DNA from: Reticulascus tulasneorum
Taxonomy: Eukaryota > Ascomycota > Sordariomycetes > Glomerellales > Reticulascaceae
Assembly: GCA_001557505.1 (NCBI GenBank)
Contig: LSAX01000003.1
Coordinates: 2,108,001-2,172,000 of the forward strand
DNA length: 64,000 bases
Reading direction: 5' to 3'
Of this stretch, positions 54,643 to 64,000 are shown in pieces (within the stretch, counting starts at the first letter, position 1; every line of letters begins with the position of its first letter). Under the pieces are notes generated by a model. It was not told the DNA's origin, ran no database searches, and saw only the letters and a list, made by a program, of their open reading frames with translations. Both the position numbers and the translations under genes were made by a program.

Positions 54643-56411
54643 TCAATAGAACCCTCTGCCCCGTCCTCGGCCGCGCCCTCTGCCACCGCCTCCCCTCCCT
54701 CTCCCTCCGCCAAATCCTCTTCCCCCTCCTCCTCCCCCCCTTCCTCTACCTCCTCTGAACCCACCACGGAAGTCGCTCGGAGGCGGTCCCTGAGCCTTTC
54801 TTGTCATCCTCTCATCCTCGCTCGCATCCCAGATGTTCTCCAGCCCAAGCAGCTCGCAGAACACCCTCGTCTGCGGATTGCTGTACTCCTCGGGTTGGTC
54901 CAAGGTCTGCTCCGGGCTGCCTTCCACATGTGGCGGCGCCGTAATCTCGAAGTTCTCTGGGACATTTAGCTTGCCTTTCGCGACGAGGTTCTCGTCCACC
55001 CATGCCCGCTCTGCTCCGATGAGTGGTAGGTACTGCGCCTCACCCAGGTCTGGCGGTGGTTGCGCCTGTCGGTCGCCGAAGGTGAGGGTGCTGTGGAAGA
55101 CGCGAGTGATGGCCAGCCATTCGGGGTCGTATTGAAGGCGGAAGCGTGGAGTTGAGGATGGCGGGGAAGAGTCGCCGGCTATTTCGGTGGTGGGATCGGC
55201 GCCGTAAGGGTGTATTTCGCAAAGTTGTAGAAAGCGGCGGCGTGGGAGACACTTGTCCAAGGCCAGAAATCTGACTTCTTTGTTCGTGATGCCCGGCGGG
55301 ACAGGCTGGCCGGGGATAGTCTTCGGCTGTGGCGGCGGCCTCGTGAAAGACGCTGGAAGTTGAGCTCGCAGGTCATCAGGGATAGCGTTGCTGTCAGTGT
55401 CGACTTGTTCGGTTTTGTCGTTAGTGACCTTTGCAACAGGCGCTCTTTCTTCACCTTCATCGTCCTCGTCCAAGTCAATCTCATCCGGATTCCCCTCGGC
55501 AACATCTGGAGCGTCCACAGCCTGTGGTTCAGGCGTTTGGACATCCTCCTTGGACACGCTCTTGTCCTCATACTTCTTCAACGCCGAGAACTTGCAATGC
55601 ATATGCGCCGAAAACCAATACGGCGGCCGCAGACGATCCATGACATATTCAGCTGCTACGTTTCCCAATGTCCCATCCATTGACTCTCTCTCGAAATCGT
55701 GCTTCATCCGCCACAGTGCCCTCATGTCGCCGAACTTCTCGACCGCCCTCGGCCAATCATGGCTCAGCCCAACATCCACCTGCGTCTGCAGCAATAGAAG
55801 CTTGCGCACATCGAGTTCTCTCACGTGATAGAATGACTTGACATCATCTCCGCTGAAGGGTAGCCGTTCGTGGTGGACCTTCCTGTAGTCAAACCCCTTC
55901 CAGATGCCGCTCATGCCCGCAATGCGTAGCGGCCCCAAGCGTAGAACGTTGGCGGCTCCAAGATAGTAGATGTTGGGTGCTACCCAGCCGCCGTAATAGA
56001 GCTCCCACAGGTGAGATGAAGCTTCGTGGTTGCCGGCTATGAAGATGGTGAGGTACGGCGCGGTTTTAGCGCCCGAGTAGTACTGGTGAAAATCCCCTAT
56101 TTCGCGATACTTCGGTGGGCAGGACATGATTGTGAGATCCGCAGCATTGCGAACAGCCTATTAATCAATCAGACGAGTGGCCGGATTTGACGAGAGAGGA
56201 ATTTTACTTGGAAATCCCCGCCAATTATGAGGATATCCACGCTGTCCCAGGAGCGGGCTTTGCAGGATTCTTCCACCGCCGCGTAGATGGCGTTGAGTGT
56301 GCCATGGCCCTACAATTGATTAGCAAACAGATTCTGTGTTTGATGACGGAAACCTACGCAGCCTTCTACAGCTACCCGGACACCTTGAGTCTCGAACGTT
56401 TGGCTGCTCAT
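54643..56411 (-). CDS. DBR1: RNA lariat debranching enzyme Dbr1 with RGG-rich tail
   Basis: Metallophosphoesterase that hydrolyses the 2'-5' bond of excised intron lariats in the nucleus. Three exons on the minus strand, 56411-56358, 56309-56208 and 56157-54643, encode 556 aa. The N-terminal exons together give VRVAVEGCGHGTLNAIYAAV and LIIGGDFQAVRNAADL. Other conserved parts: the metal-site sequence IFIAGNHEASSHLWELYYGG, ANIYYLG-type residues, SHDWPRA and the distal histidines in WFSAHMHCKF. The C-terminus ends in an Arg/Gly tract of some 40 residues (GGFRGGRGRGGGGGGRGFGG and onwards), an RNA-binding or methylation-type tail that the yeast and human enzymes do not obviously have. The catalytic core is complete. 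Confidence 0.95.
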
Positions 56412-56733
56412 CTCGAATTTTATTGTTGTCTTGCAATACAGGAGATGGCCGCTGCTTGAGACCCGAAAAATAAAACTGGGTGAGGTTGGAGCAACAGAAA
56501 ACAGGCATCTGACTCATTTTCCTTGGAGCACAAGGCAAGCGCCACGTTCGCCAGTTGACCTGCGGGCAGCATACAGCTCTTTCAACATGTGAATTTAATT
56601 CAAAAGCTTCAATTAGCGTTTTATTTCGATAACATAATTATTCAAATGACTTTTACGGGTATAATCACACCATTCACCCCCATCCTTCGCAGAAACAAGT
56701 GAGTGGAATCCTCCTACAACACCAACCTCAGCT
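56412..56733. other. Intergenic region DBR1 / alpha-beta hydrolase
   Basis: 322 bp between two tandem minus-strand genes: DBR1 promoter and hydrolase 3' end. Nothing else is seen. Confidence 0.45.
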
Positions 56734-57842
56734 TCACAACTGTTCATAAAACTCGAGCAGCTTCTTGGCCCCGATCTCCCAGGTTACATCATTTTGCAAA
56801 TGATGCCCAGCTTCGGGGACGAACGCAAGCTTCACGCCATTTCCAACGTCATCTTGCCCGCCTTCACCCTCTAGCGGTGTAGCATCGCTAGTCTTGCCGT
56901 CGAGCTTCTTGCTTCCCACCAGACTAGAATATGCCTTGCGGTAAGTTTCAGCAAGACTCTTCATCACGCCGCGTGTCATCATCTTGTCGCATTCTCCTGC
57001 CATGACCAATATCCTTTCGCCGTTTCCCCAACCTGTAATCGACTTCAGAAGGCTCTCCGAGTTGACGAACGGCTTCAACATGCTTATGGGCCAAAGGAAG
57101 CTCTCATATCTGTTGACTTGCTTTTGGAAGTTGATAAGTGTAGATTCTGGGATTGAATTACTGAAAAAGGCTCGCTTCGTTAAAGCTGGGTGGGAAAGAG
57201 GCGAGTTCGGGTGCCATCCATGAAAGACCATGCGAATAGTGAAGAAAGGGTCAAACATTGCCCAGTTCGCATAGACTCCATATCTAAGTTTAGTGTTAGG
57301 ATCTTGATCCAGGCTCAAACTAAGTAAGCCGCTTTAACTTACGATCCAAAGCCTGGCACAGCTCCCAACAGCGCAAGCCCTTGGACTTGTGCCTGGTGAG
57401 CAGAAAGGATGCCCTGGCTTAGGCCGCCGCCACTTGAGTGACCCACGAGGAGGACCTCGCTGCCCTGTCGTTCTTGGACCCAGTTGATTGCTGCTACTAC
57501 ATCGTCTGTGAGGTTCCGCCTGGTGGTGAAGTACACCATCTTCAGGTAAGATGGGCTCCAGCTATTTCCGTGTCCTCTGAGGGAGACTGCATAGCAAGGA
57601 ATGCCTTGCTTGGCGAAGTATTGCATGTACTCAGTCCATACCCAAGCACCGCCCATGCCCCCGTGAACGAAGAAGATTGGAGTCTTCAGCTTTGAAGGAT
57701 TGGAGGGCTGGTTGGAGAGAACCTCAATTCTCCCCGACGGGGTTTCGACAAAGTGTCGCTCGATGCCTGCAGGGACTTCTGGCAGGGGCCCTGAGGGACG
57801 TGTCCAGTACAGCCATTTGTAAGTGAAGTGGAAATTAAACAT
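56734..57842 (-). CDS. Alpha/beta hydrolase
   Basis: 349 aa from two exons, 57842-57343 and 57283-56734, on the minus strand. The fold is a standard alpha/beta hydrolase: oxyanion HGGMGG, then SLRGHGNS, nucleophile elbow GHSSGGG, candidate acid in AGECDKM, and the late histidine in EAGHHLQND. An aromatic N-terminus (FNFHFTYKWLYW) may associate with membrane. Near the end an insert rich in charged and small residues (KLDGKTSDATPLEGEGGQDD) interrupts the fold. The substrate is unknown. The catalytic residues are all present, so an active enzyme is expected. Confidence 0.88.
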
Positions 57843-58943
57843 GCTAAGCTGTAAGAAAGGTAGTGGTGCCTTTTTGTGAGGGAAGTAGCTCGTAGAGCCG
57901 AAAATGAGCGCTTGATTCCTTGAGCCTACGAAGGAAGTGATTATTTGAAACAGAGGTTAAAACTACTCAACGAGGTTGCGGCTCAGGAAGATTGCACCCT
58001 TTATACGGATTACCTGGAGGTCAATACTGGACGCCTCGAGCGCCATCTTCAGCCACAAACGCAGTGGTGGTGACAGCAGCCAGAGTGCCAGGCCAGGTAA
58101 TCTGATCCCTTGACAGCCGCCCTCCGAGAAGTTCTCGCGGGCTGAGCCTGGGGCAATTTTAGGGAAGCCGGGGACGAGTCACCGCGGGATTTCCAGGGAC
58201 GCTGCATCATTAACCCAGGGCGACCAAAGCACCGGAATCATTCTCTATTGGACAATTCAGGCCCAGGACATCGCCAGGAATTTGGCCGGACACCTGGTTC
58301 TAGCCAAGCGACCAGCTGAAATGCGGAGAGAGACACGAGCTCTTTGGCGAGTGCCTGAAAATAGACCGGCACTAAACGGACACTCGTCCATGTGAACACA
58401 CAAACGTGTAACTGGACCAACCGGAGACTTTAGCTTTGGATCGTAGGGCTCTAAGCAATAAACATTCCAGTGACGATAAGCGGGTTTGCCTTCTGCTTCC
58501 TAGCAACTGATTTAGCTCTTTGGATTGCAGCGGACAAGCCGAGGTCGCGACTCTCATGGTATTTGCTAAGGCGCCTTAGATAATTTGGTGGAGCAAAGTC
58601 AAAGTCTACCTGAAGCAGTAGAGACAGCAAGCGTTACGAGACTGTGTCCCGTGCGTAATGGAATAATGTGATTCCTGCAAAACATTCCCTACGATATCTG
58701 CGCTCGCAGAAGTGAATAAAACCAACCAGCGGGAAAATGAGAGCCCACAATTGTGAACCTGATTAACTGGAGGCCGAATTTGCAGGGGTCTACCACAGTG
58801 ATGGATCCCTTCCAGATCCGAGAATTCGCCGATAGCCTGCACTAAAAATTCACCTCCCAACCGCAACCTGAAGCCTTGTCAGCCTCGATATCGACAACGA
58901 CAACCTTACATTCCACCACGACAAGGCCAAGAATCTTCCCACC
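57843..58943. promoter_or_regulatory. Divergent intergenic region, hydrolase / SmF
   Basis: About 1.1 kb between two divergent genes. Minus-strand frames near 58238-58866 are short and lack domains. Confidence 0.45.
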
Positions 58944-59378
58944 ATGAGTGTAAGCTCGGCTTCCACCCTGTCTACCATATCGTGCTAATTAAGTGCAGTT
59001 CATGCCCCTAAACCCCCGGCCGATGCTCCAGGAGCTGTACGTCCCCTACGTGCCACGAAGAATCCCCCCATGAACTATACTAACACAGCTTTTCAGGGTC
59101 GACAAGATCGTCGTGATCCGACTGAAGTGGGGGGCAACCGAGTATAAGGGTAGACTCGTCTCGATAGACAGCTACATGAACGTTCAGCTCAGTGGAGCAG
59201 AGGAGTATATCGACGACAAGATGACTGGTGCGCTTGGCCAAGTGTTGATACGGTACGACTTCTCTCTCTCTCTCTCTTGACAGGCAAGGGTTGCTAATGG
59301 ACGCGCAGATGTAATAATGTTCTTTTCATTCGGGGAGCCAATCAAGGCGAGAATGGCGATGTCAAGATGGACGGATGA
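58944..59378 (+). CDS. SMX3: Small nuclear ribonucleoprotein SmF
   Basis: Core Sm-ring subunit of spliceosomal snRNPs. Four exons: 58944-58949 (only ATG and one codon), 58999-59036, 59097-59252 and 59309-59378, encoding 89 aa. The spliced product reads [15 protein letters not shown], then [39 protein letters not shown], and [20 protein letters not shown], a complete SmF with Sm1 and Sm2 motifs. A CT repeat lies in the last intron. The 6-nt first exon makes this gene easy for automatic annotation to miss or mis-start. Confidence 0.95.
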
Positions 59379-59602
59379 GACGCCCACGAACTCAACCTCA
59401 AGTTTTTCACATGTGTGGGGAGGGAAAGCGGTGAAATTGGAACTGGAATGGCGTTCAGGAGGCCGTTAGGCTCAAAAAGAGACCCGTCTCATTTGCTGTC
59501 ATCAGGATAAAAAAATACCCCAGCTAGGCAGGCAACGCCCTCGTTGGCTTCACACACTTGCGCCTTAGCGGACGAAAGCCCCTGCGTACGCAAGAGGAAA
59601 AT

Positions 59603-62138
59603 CTACATTAGACAAGCCACCTTCCGACTGCTGCAAAGCTCCGAAGACCCAACCTTGATGCGCTGTGCTTCCCCCACCCATGTGTACGCCTCGACGAGCC
59701 ACTCGTACCACACTTTTGTGTCATCCGTTTGCCGCCACATGCTTATTTCCAGTTCTGTGTCTGCCGGATAGTAGAGAGGTTGCTGTGAATGCGGTCAGTC
59801 ATTGCAAGTGCGTGCGCTATGTGAAACGGGGTTCAGTACCTTGATTGGGAAAAAGATTGGGAACCAAGAGATCATGTCTTTGCTCTTGCGGTCAATCATC
59901 TCTGGGTGTGTGCTGATCTCGACCTTCTCCTTATCGTCAAAGTGAGGCGCATAGAGTACGGACTCGAAATACCCAGCTAGGCCATGAATGACACCTCGCA
60001 TGCGGCAAACAAACGTAAGATGACAGAATCGCGAGTTGTGATCATTTGCTCCTGCGGCGCCTGCCATACTTCCGCCTCCGCCTCCCATTACACCACCGGA
60101 TCGACGAGCCTCGGTGAGCTTGAGCGTCTCATCCGGTATTGGATGGACAAATTCCCAGGCTTGCTGGAAGCGTGGGTGGTCTGGCACGCGCTGAGATGTG
60201 AAATCGATCGCAAAAAGACGAACTACCCATGGGGTGTCGAAGGCATTCGGTTCCGTGGGTACTCTGGTTAAGAGGTCTGAATGGATCCTTGGCGTGGCGA
60301 TGGGACTGAGATGAGCCGTGTAGGAGCTCGGGATTGAGATGCCGTGAGGAGCCAGGACATGTTGGACGCCATCGAGACATTCGGGAGACAATTCGTTATC
60401 CCCGAAAGAGCCCAGGAGTTCCGAGATCAATATGTCGACCTTGCCGTAGACGGGGCTCTTGTCAGGCGTCCCCGAAATGAGTGGCCCTTTCCATGCTCGC
60501 ATGTCCGTTTTGGTGACGGTCACCCTCCCGCCCCATAGCAGCTCATTCTGTCGCAAAAGATAAACATAAGCGTTTGGGTTCTTCTCTACAGCCCATACTT
60601 CTACAGGCACACCCGTGTATTGGCTAGCCTTCAAGGCCCGGGTGACCAGTGGTCCTCGGCCGGAGCCGGCAACCGCGATGACAATAGCTCCCCGCGGTGA
60701 CGAGGTAGACTTGCCCAGTCGTTCCCATTCGGAGAGTGCTTCTGTTATTGCGAGCTCATATTGGTCATACTTGACCGGATCGCCCTCGAAAATCTCGTAG
60801 GTCGCGGACTCCAAGTTGTCCGACAGTGGTTGCAGTGGCGACTGCAACCAGTCTTGGAAGCTGGTTAGAGTCGTCCGCTCCAAGTAGGACACTGGCGGTT
60901 GCTGAAACTCAAGCCATTTGAGATAGGCAATACATGCACGAGAGGATGCTGTCGAAGGCTTGGATTTCGGGATTGGCTGAGCGAGGGATTCGGCCAGATC
61001 TGGAAAATGCATTGACTGGAGTTGAGATTCCGCAGTCAACAGCGATGGATCCAGTTCCATATCGCAGAGCAACAACCATGGCGCGCTCTTGAGTCGCATG
61101 TAGCTGAAGAGCAATTCCTGATGAGATTTGGGTAGTACCGGATGACCGCCTTTGTTTGCTTGGAAGGTCTCTGGTCTCAGAGATAGGTAGTGCATCGGCT
61201 CAGCAAACCACCTTTCTTGTAGGTCCTTCTCTGGCAAGACCCGCGGCAGTCGCAGTGCTGGGTTCTCATGGTCAGTTGAGCTGCTTGCTAGAATCTCCGA
61301 AGCACTCCGCCGTCTAGCTCCGACTTCACAAATCCGAGGGTAGACTCACCGACAAAGAGGCGCATGTTGTAGTTACAGACAGTGCGAATGACATTCCAAG
61401 AGTCCCAAGCGCTGTAGAGATCAATTTCAATACTGCCTTCTAGCTCCGGCTGCTTGCCGCCAGCGTCCAGCGAAGATAATGTGGCTACTTGCTCCTCAAG
61501 TCCTGGCTCTCTATAAAATGGCATATGGACGATGACAGTCAGTCGGCTGCCAATTGCCATTGCTTCCTGAATTGCGCGAGAGTATTGAGCTAAACCCTGA
61601 CTGCCCCCATCCCTGGAGGCATCTCGTCTAGGCCCAGGTACAACAACGCTCCGGACTCCGCAAAAGTTGGCATATGCCACTTCGAGATTCAAAACTTGCC
61701 GCGAAATACTGGCAATCGTCGCATTAGTAGAGCATAAATCAATCCAAGGGCTCGTATATGCAATATATGTGTTAACGATGGTGCTGGGGAACAGAGCTGT
61801 GTCCTTGGGAGTCAGAGGCGGGATGATGGGATCAGCCAGCGTCGAGCCGGAAGATCCTGCTTGTTCCAGCTCAGAGAGATGGCTGGAGACCAGCTCAACA
61901 ATTCGGGAGTGAAAGTAATCATTGGTCACTGGAGTAGTTGCGAAAGTAATCTGGTAGACAGTTAGTCTCGCCTAAGTCGGAATTTTCAGTAGCAACTTAC
62001 ACCGGTGTTAAGAATATTCCCGTACTGGAGTTCCGTGAGAGGAACATCTCTCGTTGAGTCATGCTGCCCCAGATGGAACGTCGGTCGCATTGGACCAAAG
62101 TTTCCTCCATCTTGGACTATTTCCTCTGAAGTCGCCAT
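59603..62138 (-). CDS. skb1: Type II protein arginine methyltransferase PRMT5 (Skb1/Hsl7)
   Basis: Makes symmetric dimethylarginine, including on Sm proteins. Four exons on the minus strand, 62138-62001, 61950-61350, 61257-59840 and 59782-59603, encode 778 aa. The N-terminal TIM-barrel-like part precedes a Rossmann SAM domain with VIAVAGSGRGPLVTRAL (motif I), the acidic VEKNP, and the double-glutamate loop of SELLGSFGDNELSPECLDG. The beta-barrel end carries SMWRQTDDTKVWYEWLVEAY, a PRMT5 signature, and exists only if the short last exon is included. A Gly/Ala/Ser-rich loop near residue 640 (GVMGGGGGSMAGAAGAN) is extra. It shares a head-to-head promoter with PRP43; another methylation-linked gene, SmF, lies just beyond its 3' end. 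Confidence 0.95.
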
Positions 62139-62892
62139 CGCGAAGGCTGAGAAATATGGTCCCTGACTGTTAGGTTCGCACTTCTGAAGGAGAGAAACAG
62201 GACAAGCGTTGCCGTCGCCCTTCGCTGAAGGGGGTTAAGTGGAAGTAGAAAATTCTTCACTGCCGCATATTCTATGATTGCGTAGCTCTATCTCTCATCA
62301 CACCAGACGGAGGGATCTCAAGGTGACATGGCTCTAAGGGGTGATTCGCATTGCTCCTTTGAGATTGAATGCAATATGGAAAAATAAAATAATTCTTAAG
62401 TAACGAAACCAGCTCCCGCCCCATTGGTTCCCAATACTCGGTGAGCCGGGTCCCTCACCAGACGGGTAGACAGTGTCTCTTTGGCAAAGACGACAAGAGC
62501 TTGGTGTACTGCAGTAATACCATTGACTGCTTTATATCGTCTCGGACAGTCAGTGAAGTGCTGGCCAACAAGTTGCGCACATGTCGGCTTGTTTCAAAAC
62601 ATCCTTGACGATGTTAGACAGACTATGGACTCCCAGCGATGTGTTTTCCATATCACATATTTGCCACATCGCACAGTAGAGAGGTACGTACCTTACCCTT
62701 AATAAGACTTAACTTAGATATCTGCAGAAGTTTCCTTATCGGAAGCCTTATCGATTCGCTTGCTCATCGGCCCCACCTAAAATTTTGCTGGCAACCACCC
62801 CAAAAGCTTGACTTCAGCCTCGCGCCGAGGGTCCAAACCATCACGACATCAAACCACTTGTCGCTACACGGCCGAACACAGTTTGACCCAAC
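62139..62892. promoter_or_regulatory. Bidirectional promoter PRMT5 / PRP43
   Basis: 754 bp between divergent genes. It carries the shared element at 62683-62698 and CCTTACCCTTAATAAGACTTAA just after it. No coding signal is seen. Confidence 0.6.
62683..62698. promoter_or_regulatory. Shared 16-nt promoter element AGGTACGTACCTTACC, copy 2
   Basis: Identical to 18713-18728. It lies 194 nt before the PRP43 start codon. Confidence 0.55.

Positions 62893-64000
<1,108 letters not shown>

Noticed and set aside
54444..54767. Glu/Gly-rich minus-strand frame overlapping the DBR1 end
   Set aside because: It is the shadow of the RGG-coding repeat of DBR1 in another frame.

Overview
This window is nuclear DNA of a filamentous ascomycete (Pezizomycotina, most likely a Sordariomycete; the class is inferred, not proven). 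The evidence is compact genes with short GT-AG introns (about 45-85 nt, many with CTAAC/CTGAC-like branch sites), moderate GC content, and a set of ascomycete housekeeping proteins, including a Rho4-type GTPase with a CAAX box, DASH subunit Dad1, an SPX-ankyrin-GDPD Gde1 and a telobox/TRFH Tbf1. I assembled 26 protein genes, one of them cut by the right edge. I saw no tRNA, rRNA, CRISPR array or intact transposon.

Layout. 1-16 kb: a C2H2 zinc-finger transcription factor behind a very long pyrimidine-rich leader; the mitochondrial i-AAA protease Yme1; an extended SDR ketoreductase; the glycerophosphodiesterase Gde1. 16-28 kb: a PPR-like mitochondrial protein, a CXXC zinc protein (DUF866 type), a Sit4/Ppe1 (PP6) phosphatase, an unrecognised Ser/Pro-rich protein just upstream of the phosphatase, the NMD factor Upf3, a pyridoxamine-oxidase-like flavin protein and a coiled-coil protein. 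28-38 kb: gene-poor, with a second related coiled-coil gene, a Cys-rich secreted protein and a remarkable gene of 17 tandem C-x4-C...C-x2-H modules. 38.8-41.6 kb: Tbf1. 41.6-47.8 kb: an accessory-looking segment with degenerate tandem repeats, a secreted lipase, a relic of an Rhs/YD-repeat gene and a pair of ~38-bp direct repeats around the lipase and the relic. 47.8-64 kb: dense housekeeping genes (aldehyde dehydrogenase, Dad1, Rho4, elongin C, lariat debranching enzyme Dbr1, an alpha/beta hydrolase, SmF, PRMT5/Skb1, and the start of the DEAH helicase Prp43).

How the genes relate. Several belong to RNA processing (Dbr1, SmF, Prp43, PRMT5, Upf3), but they are scattered and look like ordinary genome neighbours rather than an operon-like cluster. 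Two head-to-head promoters (PPR/CXXC protein and PRMT5/Prp43) share an identical 16-nt element.

The two observations most worth following are the 17-module Cys/His array, whose three introns all split the same His codon of the module, and a 236-codon corridor, broken only by two TAG codons, that joins the Ser/Pro-rich protein in frame to the Sit4 start codon.
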